A stretch of DNA of 64,000 nt from CAWBCI01 sp963787195 (GTDB taxonomy: Bacteria; Bacteroidota; Bacteroidia; Bacteroidales; JAGOPY01), in assembly GCA_963787195.1 (NCBI GenBank), contig CAWBCI010000087.1:1-64000 (forward strand). Reading direction: 5' to 3'. The translations under genes were made by a program, and so were the position numbers. Shown one piece after another: positions 34,114 through 43,101 of the stretch. The notes below the pieces were generated by a model. It saw nothing but the letters and a program-made list of their open reading frames with translations, did no database searches and was not told the origin of the DNA. The stretch's first letter is position 1, and each line of letters starts with the position of its first letter.

Positions 34114-35921
34114 CTATTCAATTTTGTTGATCTTCGCCAGTTCTTCCCGGTCCATCTTCAAAACCTCCCTGTCATAAGTCATGAGGCCATTTGATTCGGT
34201 TTCCACATCGGTGATCTGGGTATAAATACTGGCGCTTAATCCCGGCACCTTTACAAAAAGCCTTATATCCCCATAATACTTTCTGTATAGATCCAGCAAT
34301 TCCTTTTTATCCTGCATATCCTGATAGCCCCAGTTATCCTGTACCCAGCCATGCCCGTCTATTTTCAGTCCGAGCCCGCCGAATTCCCCTAAAACTGCAG
34401 CACGTGTGGCTTCCGGCATTGGGCTAAGGGGTTCCGGATAATGGTGAATGTCAATCACATCCCCGACTCCTTTGTCGGTCCAGCCGCTGGCATCATCCAC
34501 GAGCCGGGTCGGGATCAAGTTCGCGGATCAGGTCCACGATCGTATCGGTTTCAAATTGTCCCCAGCCCTCGTTAAAAGGTATCCACATCAGTATACTGGG
34601 ATGATTGAAATGAGTATTGATCATACGTCCCAGTTCTGTTTTGAACTGGGCTTTAGCTGCTTCCGGCATGGCTTCCCTGGTTTCATTTTCGGCGAAATCC
34701 TTAAAACCGCTCGGCATGTCCTGCCATACAAGCATCCCCATTTTATCACACCAGTAGTAATACCTGCGGGATTCGACTTTTACATGTTTCCTGAGAACAT
34801 TAAAGCCAATTTCCCGGATCATACCCAGGTCATATCGCATGGCTTCTTCCGTCGGCGGGCTGTAAATCCCATCAGGCCAGAATCCCTGGTCGAGGGGCCC
34901 GTTCTGGAAAACGAATTCATTATTCAGCTCAAGGATAGCTTTCCCATCATCATTATGACCCAGGCTGATTTTACGAAGTGCGGCATAAGCTTTTACTCGG
35001 TCGATCGTATCATTTCCTTTAAGCAAACTAATATTCAGATCATAAAGAAAAGGATTTGAAGGTGACCATATACGAGCCTGAGCCACTGGAATTGAAAGCA
35101 TCTCACCGGCTTTACCTTCAACGCTTCCCACTTTTTTTCCTTCTTCAAACAAATCACAAACCACCCGGCCTTCAGAATTTTCCTGTCCGCAATTTATTTT
35201 CAAATTAAACTGAGAATCATCCAGGTCAGGGTATACTTTGTAATCCGATATATAGTTTTCGCCGACGGCTTCGAGCCAGACCGTTTGCCAGATACCGGTA
35301 GTAGACGTATAAAAGATCCCGCCCGGATGGAGAGATTGCTTTCCCCTGGGCTGGAAGCCCTGATCCGTGGGGTCCCATACCTCAACGAGCAATTCGTATT
35401 CCAGGCTTTCATTCAATGCATCGAGATATATCGAAACTGAAGGGATCATAGCCACCTTTATGGCTTCCAATGTATTGCCCGTTCACCCACACGGTCGTTT
35501 GCCAGTCGACAGCCTCGAAATTTAACAGCACACGTTTTCCTTTCCAGGATCTGTTAATCCGGAAATCTGTGCTATACCAAAGTTTTTGATCTGCATTAAC
35601 TTTTCTTTTCACTCCTGACAGCGAGGACTCGACAGGATAAGGCACCAGGATTTTCCCATCCCAGGCTTCCGGCGCTCCCAGTGAACTGTCCTGTATGGCA
35701 TAATCCCAGAGGCCGTTCAGGTTTTTCCACGCTTCCCTGATCATCTCAGGCCGGGGGTACTGGGGCCAGGCATTTTCGACACCAACCGAATTGGTCCAGC
35801 GCGTGGGAAGCTGGCAATCAGCCACCTGGTATGTGTATTCAGGCGCCCTTACGCACGAAACGATCATTAGCAAAATCAAAATTGATAATGAGCCTCTGAA
35901 TGTAAAATTGCTTTTTGGCAT
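34114..35921 (-). CDS. Glycoside hydrolase family 2 lipoprotein, with two frameshifts
   Basis: A GH2 beta-galactosidase/beta-glucuronidase-like enzyme of about 600 residues once reading frames are joined. It has a lipoprotein-like signal with lipobox VSC, a sugar-binding domain (GLWDYAIQDSSLG, then DWQTTVWVNGQYIG), and an (alpha/beta)8 barrel with the acid/base NEGW and a likely nucleophile glutamate in VLGEFGGLG. Frames switch near 35422 and near 34508-34514; both equal one extra base (a C at the second site). Two breaks with otherwise well-kept sequence suggest sequencing error or very recent decay. Confidence 0.8.
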
Positions 35922-35933
35922 TTGATTTGGTTT

Positions 35934-36278
35934 TTATTTAAGCTGATCTTTAACTTTATTTGGCAATCCGGCCCACACAAGTTTATAGCTTTTTTCCAGG
36001 TAATGATTCCATTCTTCGCTTCCCAGAAGACCAATATCATCAGTGGCGATCCATTTGCTCCTGGCAAAATGCGAAGCCTGATGAAAGCCTGTACGCATCG
36101 ATAATTCAAGAAAATCTTCCTCACTTACCTTAAAGGCAGCAGTCACAGGGGATTCATCAAGACTGAACAAAACGAATATCTTCAGCCCTATTAAAAAGCA
36201 AAGGTTTTCTCCCCATTTCATATCTTCCGTGACATGAGGAAAAGAAAGACATATATTTCGTAAATCCTCAATATTCAT
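35934..36278 (-). CDS. MmcQ/YjbR family protein
   Basis: A 114-residue protein of the MmcQ/YjbR family, a small double-wing-like fold of unknown function. The family start NIEDLRNICLSFPHVTEDMKWG, the central FSLDESPVTAAFKV and the SYKLVWAGLPNKVKDQL end are all recognisable. It lies between the GH2 gene and tag. Its start codon overlaps the edge of a degenerate heptanucleotide array. Confidence 0.85.
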   Translation of the reverse strand: MNIEDLRNICLSFPHVTEDMKWGENLCFLIGLKIFVLFSLDESPVTAAFKVSEEDFLELSMRTGFHQASHFARSKWIATDDIGLLGSEEWNHYLEKSYKLVWAGLPNKVKDQLK

Positions 36279-36332
36279 TCTAAATTCTAAAATCTTAAAT
36301 CTAATTACTAATTACTTCCTTCTGGTTACTTC
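36277..36332. repeat. Degenerate heptanucleotide array (8 units)
   Basis: Eight successive 7-nt units can be laid in register: ATTCTAA, ATTCTAA, AATCTTA, AATCTAA, TTACTAA, TTACTTC, CTTCTGG, TTACTTC. It fills the gap between the MmcQ/YjbR gene start and the tag stop codon at 36326. Confidence 0.6.
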
Positions 36333-36916
36333 TCACTATCAGCACTATTCTCCGCAAGCTGAGGATACCGGAAACAATCAACCGTATGGTCATTCACCAG
36401 GCCGACCGCCTGCATGTGGGCGTAAACGATGGTGGAGCCCATGAATTTAAAGCCCCGCTTTTTAAGGTCCTTGCTGATCTTATCCGACAATTCAGTGGTG
36501 GCAGGAACTTCGCTGATATTTCTGTATCCGTTATGAATAGTCTTCCCATCTGTAAAAGCCCAAAAATATTTACAAAATGAACCGAATTCTTTCTGTACCT
36601 GAAGAAAAGCTTTTGCGTTGGATATGGCTCCGAGTATCTTCAGTTTATTACGGATGATTCCGGAATCATTCATTAATCTTTCCACATCCTTATCGGTATA
36701 CCGGGCAATTTTATGATAGTCAAAGTCATGAAAGGCTTTCCTGAAGTTCTCCCTTTTCCTTAACATGGTAAGCCAGCTCAAACCGGCCTGGAAGGCTTCC
36801 AGGATCAGGAATTCAAACATTATTTTATCATCATGGACGGGTGTCCCCCATTCCTTGTCATGATAAGGATAATAAATCGGGTCTTTCCATGACCACTGGC
36901 AGCGTTGTACAGGCAT
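36326..36916 (-). CDS. tag: DNA-3-methyladenine glycosylase I
   Basis: A 196-residue base-excision-repair enzyme that removes 3-methyladenine. The start RCQWSWKDPIYYPYHDKEWG, the catalytic-site LEAFQAGLSW and the zinc-site pieces (Cys and His near the start; VNDHTVDCFR at the end) are intact. The C-terminal eight residues after the conserved part read through repeat-like DNA. It is monocistronic or followed by the MmcQ/YjbR gene across the heptanucleotide array. Confidence 0.93.
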   Translation of the reverse strand: MPVQRCQWSWKDPIYYPYHDKEWGTPVHDDKIMFEFLILEAFQAGLSWLTMLRKRENFRKAFHDFDYHKIARYTDKDVERLMNDSGIIRNKLKILGAISNAKAFLQVQKEFGSFCKYFWAFTDGKTIHNGYRNISEVPATTELSDKISKDLKKRGFKFMGSTIVYAHMQAVGLVNDHTVDCFRYPQLAENSADSEK

Positions 36917-37141
36917 GTTTGTTTTTTCTTTTTTAGTGAATGATTTAAGAAAAATGTTTGCAGGCTTTATATGGTACCAAAATACATAAATATCAGAAAA
37001 GTGCTGCCAAAAAGCTATGAAATAATTGAGTCTTTATTTTCGACAAAACTCTCCATTCCAAATAAAAATAGATTTATGGAATTAACAAAGGCCATCGTTT
37101 CATTAATTGGATCGACTTTTTTAATTTTTACAAATTAAAGT

Positions 37142-37149
37142 TATATTTG
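37142..37149 (+). promoter_or_regulatory. Bacteroidota -7 element (TATATTTG) before the permease gene
   Basis: TATATTTG fits TAnnTTTG, with a T-rich -33 region about 20 nt upstream. The predicted start lies some 19 nt before the TTG start codon at 37175, which supports that codon. Confidence 0.45.
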
Positions 37150-37174
37150 CTCAAATAAATATCAAATATTTATT

Positions 37175-38918
37175 TTGAACTCCCGTCAGTTATTCAGAAA
37201 GAAGAGTATATCCCTTATCCTTCAGGATTCGGGGGTAAATGAACTTCTGCACACCAAACTCACCAAGAACCTTCGTTTGATCGACCTGACCGCCCTCGCT
37301 ATAGCGGCTATTGTCGGAGCAGGTATATTCAGCACTATAGGAAATGCAAGTGCCGCCGGTGGTCCGGCTGTTTCCATGCTTTTTATCTTTACGGCTGTGG
37401 CCTGTGCATTTTCAGCGCTTTGCTATGCCGACTTTGCCTCACGTATCCCTTTGAGCGGAAGCGCCTACACATACGCTTATGCTTCACTGGGAGAGCTATT
37501 TGCCTGGATCATAGGCTGGGATTTATTGATGGAATATTCCATCGGGAATATTGCTGTAGCAATTTCCTGGAGCGAGTATTTTACCAGCTTCCTGCATGGT
37601 TTCGGGATTATCATGCCGAATTACCTGGCAATGGATTATCTGAGCGCTTCCAGGGGATTTCATGAAGCACTGAGGATGTTGCAGGACGGACAAGCCCTGA
37701 GCAGTCTTTCATCACATTTACAGGAGGCTTATGCAGCCTGGAACAGTGCCCCGACCATTGCCGGGATCCGGATCATTGCCAATATCCCTGCCTTCGGGAT
37801 CGTAGTCTTTATAACTACCCTGGTATATATCGGCATCCGTGAAAGCAAGATCGCCAGCAACCTGATGGTGCTTTTGAAAGTATTTATCATCCTGATGGTA
37901 ATCGTGGTGGGGGCCTTTTATATCAAACCCTCCAACTGGCATCCTTTCGCGCCGAACGGCGTAAGCGGCGTGCTCAGCGGCGTGGCGGCCGTCTTCTTTG
38001 CCTATATCGGGTTTGACGCCATTTCCACCACCGCCGAGGAATGTAAAAACCCGCAGAGGGACCTTCCCAGGGCAATGATATTATCACTGATCATCACCAC
38101 AATCTTATATGTTTTGATTACCCTGGTGCTCACGGGCGTTGTAAATTATAAAAAGCTTGCCGTCGGTGACCCGCTGGCCTTCGTCTTTGAGGAACTGGGA
38201 CTGAACTGGATTGCAGGAGTGGTCGCTTTTAGCGCTATCATTGCCATGGCAAGTGTGCTTTTAGTCTTCCAGGTCGGACAGCCCCGTATATGGATGAGTA
38301 TGAGCCGGGACGGATTGCTCCCGAAAAAGTTTTCCAAAATACATCCGAAGTTCCATACGCCTTCATTTGCCACGGTGGTTACGGGTTTCTTTGTTGCAAT
38401 TCCATCGCTCTTTACTAACCTGACCGAAATGACCGACCTGACAAGCATAGGAACCCTGTTCGCCTTCATCATGGTTTGTGCCGGGGTGCTTTTCATCGGC
38501 CGGGAACGCAGTGTGAACCAGGGGAAATTCAGCCTGCCTTATATAAGTTCAAGATATATACTGCCTGTAATTTTAGGCGGCCTGGGAATTTTTGTTTATC
38601 TATTTTACAGGCAGGATGTGGCTGATTTCCTGAACTTCTCAGCCGACCATGCCACGGGCGATTTCTGGGGTGTTTTCAAACATAAAATCCCCATGCTCCT
38701 GTTTGGCATAGTTACTATTGTCATCCTTATATTATCCAGTCTTAAAAAAACTCTCCCTGATCCCGGTCCTGGGCTTACTTACCAACCTTTACCTGATGAG
38801 CCAGTTAGGCATAACCAACTGGATGCGGTTTCTGATCTGGCTGGTGATAGGGCTTGCGATTTATTTCACATATAGCATAAGGCATAGCAAGCTTAGGGGA
38901 GTGAGTAGTGAGAAGTGA
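37175..38918 (+). CDS. APC-family amino acid permease, with 3' frameshift
   Basis: A polytopic amino acid/cationic amino acid transporter. The first helix motif is IAAIVGAGIFSTIG, and the conserved FFAYIGFDAISTTAEECKNP follows in the middle. No ATG is near, and the TTG at 37175 gives the family-like start MNSRQLFRKKSIS. At an A7 run (38744-38750) the frame that encodes the last helices (SLIPVLGLLTNLYLM, then FLIWLVIGLAIYFTYS) departs from the 5' frame; one A fewer would join them. As written, the 5' frame ends at 38875 with a non-family tail. The repaired stop at 38918 lies inside a heptanucleotide array. Confidence 0.87.
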
Positions 38919-38935
38919 GTCGTGAGTCGTGAGTC
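38901..38935. repeat. Heptanucleotide array, GTGAGTC type (5 units)
   Basis: Five 7-nt units: GTGAGTA, GTGAGAA and three GTGAGTC. The frameshift-repaired permease stop codon (38916-38918) lies in the third unit. Confidence 0.85.
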
Positions 38936-38979
38936 GGAAGAGAATTTCAGAATTTCAGATTTTCCGGAAAAGATTATTT

Positions 38980-39465
38980 TCACTTGTTGGAACTCAGCCA
39001 TTGTATGAGTACCCGGAAGTAGCGGATGCTGGATAAAATCAATGCCAGGCCGATCCCGATATACAGGATCGAGAGATATTGTTTGGGGATGGCCGAATGG
39101 CGAAGTAAAATTCCCATGGTGACCATAACTGCCACCAGGGCATAACTCCTGGCTGACATGAAAGAAAAAGCACAGCGTTTCCCTTCCATTTTGGAGATTC
39201 TCCCCAGGTTTTTATCCACCACTCTTAAAAATCCGAAATGATGTATTAGCATGGCTGCCAAAACGCCTGCCAGGGGATAAATCCAGATTTCATGTCCTTC
39301 AAACTTGAGTAACCAGTGATAGGCAAAGGCGTTGAGCATAATCCCAACCCCTATCCACAAAATCCCGGAAAAAAACAGCAGGAAGTGTTTTGGAACGGCC
39401 GGCTTGTATTTATCTTTGAATGTGGTCACATCTGTATTCTTCAATATGAAACTCAAAAGTATCAC
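38980..39465 (-). CDS. Four-helix membrane protein of unknown function
   Basis: A 161-residue protein that I do not recognise. Four hydrophobic segments are clear (about 28-48, 58-80, 104-122, 130-150). A charged loop between helices two and three (RVVDKNLGRISKMEGKRCAF) carries the only notable polar motif. It has no signal peptide and no catalytic residues. It converges on the permease gene, separated by the GTGAGTC array. It is probably an inner-membrane protein. Confidence 0.6.
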   Translation of the reverse strand: MILLSFILKNTDVTTFKDKYKPAVPKHFLLFFSGILWIGVGIMLNAFAYHWLLKFEGHEIWIYPLAGVLAAMLIHHFGFLRVVDKNLGRISKMEGKRCAFSFMSARSYALVAVMVTMGILLRHSAIPKQYLSILYIGIGLALILSSIRYFRVLIQWLSSNK

Positions 39466-39550
39466 TATTATTTTTTAAGGCGGAAATATTGAGGAAATAA
39501 AAAAAATTATAAAATTCACATGCAAACATCTTGCATTTAAATATTTTTCA

Positions 39551-39558
39551 TATTTTTG
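39551..39558 (+). promoter_or_regulatory. -7 element (TATTTTTG) of the MATE leader transcript
   Basis: TATTTTTG matches TAnnTTTG. Transcription from near 39565 would give a 300-nt leader before the MATE gene that contains one small ORF, an intrinsic-terminator-like hairpin and a second small ORF. Confidence 0.55.
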
Positions 39559-39581
39559 CTTCTTCATTCAAGATCAAGCCG

Positions 39582-39638
39582 ATGAAAACGATAGTACGAT
39601 TTAATACCCCTCTGCCGCGAATTGCGGTCATTGTCTAA
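39582..39638 (+). CDS. Putative 18-residue leader peptide of the MATE operon
   Basis: An ATG 17 nt after the predicted transcription start encodes MKTIVRFNTPLPRIAVIV. The TAA overlaps the first base of the downstream terminator stem. The end IAVIV is close to the macrolide-dependent stalling sequences IFVI of ErmCL and IAVV of ErmAL1. The codons ATT GCG GTC ATT GTC could alternatively sense isoleucine/valine supply. Its position is that of an attenuation peptide. Translation is inferred, not shown. Confidence 0.55.
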   Translation: MKTIVRFNTPLPRIAVIV

Positions 39639-39697
39639 ATTCCACATCGGGTTCCACTAATATCCGCAGTGGAATTGATCAATTTCCCTTTTTTCTT
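39638..39697 (+). terminator. Attenuator-type intrinsic terminator in the MATE leader
   Basis: AATTCCAC (39638-39645) pairs with GTGGAATT (39669-39676), 8 bp, followed after a few bases by a pyrimidine-rich tract with a T6 run and a T5 run. A second TTCCAC in the loop offers an alternative partner. A ribosome halted at the end of the leader peptide would cover the 5' arm. Confidence 0.55.
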
Positions 39698-39746
39698 TTT
39701 AAACAAATTCCAGTTTTATTATTCATCCATTAATATTTAAAAAATC

Positions 39747-39869
39747 ATGAAAACACGTGTATTTAATACCATTGTAGTCGTATTTAACGCGATGAATGCT
39801 TACCCAGTTAAGCCGGACACTTCTTATCAACATCTTCATCAATATTTAAAACGAAAACGAAATGAGTAA
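39747..39869 (+). CDS. Second small ORF overlapping the MATE start
   Basis: A 40-codon frame beginning MKTRVFNTIVVVFNAMN and ending YLKRKRNE. Its TAA (39867-39869) overlaps the MATE ATG at 39862, the arrangement used for translational coupling. Its start shares the pattern MKT-x-V-FNT with the first leader peptide, which suggests the two are duplicated leaders. A run of valine codons follows. No protein family is recognised. Confidence 0.45.
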   Translation: MKTRVFNTIVVVFNAMNAYPVKPDTSYQHLHQYLKRKRNE

Positions 39870-41313
39870 AAAATATACCATACAGTCCCTTTCAATATAT
39901 CCTGCATCATTCCTATTAAAAAGATTGCTGAGTTTATGGAAGGATATTGTTGAATCGGTATCGGGGACCGAGCAGGATTTCACAAAAGGCAAAATAAGCC
40001 GTGCCATACTGCTTTTGTCCATCCCCATGGTGCTGGAAATGGCCATGGAGTCGCTTTTTGCCATAGTCGACATATTCTTTGTTTCCAAACTTGGCGCAGA
40101 TGCCGTCGCAGTGGTAGGCATCACAGAATCCCTGATGTCTATCGTTTACGCGGTGGGTATCGGGCTGGGAACGGCAGCCACAGCACTGGTCTCCAGGAGG
40201 ATCGGTGAAAAAGACCCGGACGGGGCATCCCGGGGAGCCTTCCAGGCTATATTATTGTCGCTGGGAGCTTCCCTGATTTTCTCCATACCTGCCCTCCTGT
40301 TTTCATCCCATATATTGCATCTGATGGGACTCAGCCGGGGAATTGCCGGGGAATATGGACTTTATACAGCTATTGTGATGGGCAGTAATGGAATTATCAT
40401 CCTGCTTTTCGTTATAAATGCCGTATTTAGGAGTGCGGGGGATGCCGCTGTTTCAATGCGTGTCCTATGGCTGGCGAATATTTTAAACATGATCCTGGAC
40501 CCTATCCTGATCTTCGGAATCGGACCCTTTGAAGGCTGGGGGATTACCGGGGCAGCTATCGCGACTACCATCGGAAGAGGCATAGCCGTTATTTACCAGA
40601 TAATGCTGCTGGTAAGCGGACAAAGAAGGATAGCCATCCGGAAAAGGCATCTGCAATTCAAACCCAAGGTCATCCGGACTTTGCTGAACCTCTCATATGG
40701 TACGATCGGTCAGAACCTGATTGCAACCTCCAGCTGGATAGGATTGGTGCGGATCATCTCAGTTTTTGGAAGTGCAGCAGTGGCAGGTTACACGATAGCA
40801 ATCCGCATAGTGATATTCTCACTGCTCCCTTCTGCCGGTGTCAGCAATGCCGCTGCCACTTTGGTGGGACAGAACCTGGGTGCAAATGAACCAAAACGTG
40901 CAGAGCGCTCAGCCTGGATAACAGCCTGGGTAAACGTAGTTTTGCTGGGCACTTTGGGATTATTTTTTATAGCTTTCCCTTCAGGTTTTGTTGGATTGTT
41001 TATAGGGGATGAGGAAGTGATCAGGAGAGGAGCTGAATGCCTGAGGATACTCAGCTATGGCTTTATTGCCTATGGTTTCGGGATGGTTATGATCAACTCC
41101 CTGAACGGGGCTGGCGATACGGCTACTCCGCTCAAAATCAATATAGTTTGCTACTGGATGCTGGAAATCCCTCTGGCATACATACTGGCAATTTATTCCG
41201 GCATGGGGGAAATTGGTGTATTCTATTCCATCCTTATTGCAGAAGTTGCAATGACGGCAACGGCCATGTATTTCTTCAAAAGGGGGAAATGGAAGACGGT
41301 GGAATTAAGGTGA
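39862..41313 (+). CDS. MATE-family efflux transporter
   Basis: A 483-residue inner-membrane exporter with twelve helices in two MATE repeats. Recognisable pieces are LLLSIPMVLEMAMESLFAIVD, FFVSKLGADAVAVVG and, in the second half, GTIGQNLIATSSW and NGAGDTATPLKINI. About 45 residues precede the first conserved helix. Family members expel cationic drugs or metabolites with Na+ or H+. The attenuator-like leader suggests induction by its substrate, possibly a ribosome-targeting compound. The stop is followed immediately by tandem repeats. Confidence 0.92.
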   Translation: MSKKYTIQSLSIYPASFLLKRLLSLWKDIVESVSGTEQDFTKGKISRAILLLSIPMVLEMAMESLFAIVDIFFVSKLGADAVAVVGITESLMSIVYAVGIGLGTAATALVSRRIGEKDPDGASRGAFQAILLSLGASLIFSIPALLFSSHILHLMGLSRGIAGEYGLYTAIVMGSNGIIILLFVINAVFRSAGDAAVSMRVLWLANILNMILDPILIFGIGPFEGWGITGAAIATTIGRGIAVIYQIMLLVSGQRRIAIRKRHLQFKPKVIRTLLNLSYGTIGQNLIATSSWIGLVRIISVFGSAAVAGYTIAIRIVIFSLLPSAGVSNAAATLVGQNLGANEPKRAERSAWITAWVNVVLLGTLGLFFIAFPSGFVGLFIGDEEVIRRGAECLRILSYGFIAYGFGMVMINSLNGAGDTATPLKINIVCYWMLEIPLAYILAIYSGMGEIGVFYSILIAEVAMTATAMYFFKRGKWKTVELR

Positions 41314-41330
41314 AATAGTGGAACAGTGAA

Positions 41331-41384
41331 AAGGTGATAAAGGTGATAAGGTGATAAGGTGGAAAGGTGATAAGGTGGAAAGGT
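41331..41384. repeat. Octanucleotide array, AAGGTGAT/AAGGTGGA type
   Basis: Six 8-nt units (AAGGTGAT or AAGGTGGA), with one extra A after the first, end in a partial AAGGT. It starts 17 nt after the MATE stop codon and lies between two convergent genes. Confidence 0.85.
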
Positions 41385-41395
41385 AATATGTATTT

Positions 41396-41451
41396 ACTGC
41401 TGACTGCTGACTGCTGACTGCTGACTGCTGACCGTTCACCGTTCACCTTTC
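41396..41451. repeat. Heptanucleotide array, ACTGCTG and ACCGTTC types (8 units)
   Basis: Five ACTGCTG units, two ACCGTTC units and one ACCTTTC unit follow in unbroken 7-nt register. The stop codon of the minus-strand methyltransferase gene (41436-41438) is made by the ACCGTTC units. Confidence 0.9.
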
Positions 41452-42250
41452 ACTTGTTTAATATTCACTTCGAAATAATGATCCGGTCTAACGATCGAAT
41501 TCATGAATTTCTTTTCAAAATCCTTATTGATATATATCGCACAGAGGGAATTTTCGAAATGGTAAAGATGGTCCCGGAATTTTTCCGGGATACCTTCCAA
41601 AATCCCGGCCAGAACTTCGTAGCGGACTGTCTCGGGGTCTCGGGCATAATCGTGCCAGACCACTATGGAGTTTTCATTCACAAGGTGTTCAAACACTTTT
41701 TGGGTATCGTTCTTCACCATTTCATAGTGATGGTCACCGTCGATGAAAACCAGGTCGTAAGGGGCCACCTGCGGATGAGAAATCAAAAGTCCTGGAATTT
41801 CCTTCTAAATGCCTGACATTGGGCAAATGTCTTGAAAAAAAGCCATGCTGCCTGATATAATCCTCTTCCCTGCCCATGCTTTTAAGTTCATTCGGCAGAA
41901 AGGTTGAGTGTGAAGCATTCTGCGGCTTCGGCTGCTACATTTGCTACACTTTCACCCCGCCATGTACCGATCTCGAAATAGCGGCAATTTTTCTTCAGGG
42001 AAGCCAGTTTGCGGAGCAGGGCCAGGTCGGTGGGCAAAGAGCCTCCGCCCAGAAAGGCAAAGGGTTTCACATGAACATCAAAATCACCGAAGAGCTGTTT
42101 TGCATTGATTTGCGGAAGGCCGTATTTCATATTGTACTTCTTCCCGACATATTTCTTCCATTCCTCATCACTTTCCAGGATAGTATTCAGCAGCCATGGA
42201 TTTTTCAGGAGCATTCCCAGGGCCTTGAAAGTTTTGGCAATTTTATTCAT
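41436..42250 (-). CDS. Class I SAM-dependent methyltransferase-like protein, with two frameshifts
   Basis: A methyltransferase_24-like protein of about 270 residues after joining frames. The SAM-site region is CRYFEIGTWRGESVANVA, and the acidic motif is YDLVFIDGDHHYEMV. The frame switches near 41898-41902 (one extra T after CTC AAC CTT) and near 41779-41783 (one extra or two missing bases after TTTGAT). The intervening stretch (ELKSMGREEDYIRQ, then FFSRHLPNVRHLEG) makes good protein sequence only in the third frame. The gene's 3' end runs into a heptanucleotide array. Confidence 0.72.
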
Positions 42251-42290
42251 GCAAGGATTTTTCGCAAAGATAAGGAAATGGAGTGTCAGG

Positions 42291-42346
42291 TACTAGGTAA
42301 TGGGTATTAGGTATTGGGTATTGGGTATTGGGTATTGGCTATTAGG
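42291..42346. repeat. Heptanucleotide array, TATTGGG/TATTAGG type (8 units)
   Basis: Eight units in register: TACTAGG, TAATGGG, TATTAGG, three TATTGGG, TATTGGC and TATTAGG. The last 13 codons of the minus-strand channel gene are written in this array. Confidence 0.9.
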
Positions 42347-42927
42347 CTATTTTCATTTTTGAAAATAACCTCTATGCGTTTATCAGGCACCAGCCAGATA
42401 AGGGCTACCAGGATGTAAATGGCGCCTGAGATCCATTCGCTGTAAAAATTTGAAAAGATCGCAATTAAATAAAGAATTGGGGAGGCTTTCCCTTTTAAAT
42501 CCCTGCCTATAGCCCGGGCAAGCAGGGAATCCGGTCCATGTACTTTCAGTATCTGCTGCTCAAGTATGAAATAGGCAATGGCCGCCATCAGCAGTATGAA
42601 GCCATAAAGGGCCATGGGTGTCGGGGCAAAGTGGTTCTCCCCTATCCATCCGGTAACAAAGGGCACGAGCGACAGCCAGAAGAGCAGGTGCAGGTTAGCC
42701 CAGAGTATGCCCCCGCTGATCCTCTTCACCGTATGCAACATGTGATGGTGGTTGTTCCAGTATATCCCCAGGTAAATGAAACTCAGGATATAACTCATAA
42801 ATATGGGAAACAGGGGTTTTAAGGCATCGAAACCGCTTCCGTGCGGAACTCTGATTTCCAGTACCATAATTGTGATAATGATCGCGAGTACCCCGTCGCT
42901 GAATGCTTCCAGACGGCTTTTGTTCAT
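42307..42927 (-). CDS. TMEM175/DUF1211-family potassium channel-like protein
   Basis: A 206-residue membrane protein of the bacterial TMEM175 family, whose characterised members are K+ channels. The diagnostic first-helix motif RLEAFSDGVLAI is at residues 4-15. About six helices follow. The final residues (LIANTQYPIPNT) are encoded by the heptanucleotide array and are not a family trait, so the ancestral stop was probably earlier. Ion selectivity is inferred from the family. Confidence 0.88.
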   Translation of the reverse strand: MNKSRLEAFSDGVLAIIITIMVLEIRVPHGSGFDALKPLFPIFMSYILSFIYLGIYWNNHHHMLHTVKRISGGILWANLHLLFWLSLVPFVTGWIGENHFAPTPMALYGFILLMAAIAYFILEQQILKVHGPDSLLARAIGRDLKGKASPILYLIAIFSNFYSEWISGAIYILVALIWLVPDKRIEVIFKNENSLIANTQYPIPNT

Positions 42928-42936
42928 AGGTTCGGG

Positions 42937-42971
42937 TATTAGTTAATGGGTATTGGGTATTAGGTATTAGG
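42937..42971. repeat. Heptanucleotide array, TATTAGG/TATTGGG type (5 units)
   Basis: TATTAGT, TAATGGG, TATTGGG and two TATTAGG units. It lies 10 nt upstream of the channel gene start and matches the array at that gene's 3' end, so the gene is bracketed by the same repeat. Confidence 0.85.
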
Positions 42972-43101
42972 TGAATGTTTCAAACAAAACCGGAAGGCGA
43001 ATTGTTCATAATTGGTGGGGAGGGTTTGTGTATTTGATATTGAGAAAACTACGTAATTCCTTTTCTATTAATGATATAATATGAAATTATAGCTTCCTGG
43101 C

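Noticed and set aside
41396..41451. CRISPR array
   Set aside because: Units of 7 nt repeat without spacers, and no cas genes are nearby.
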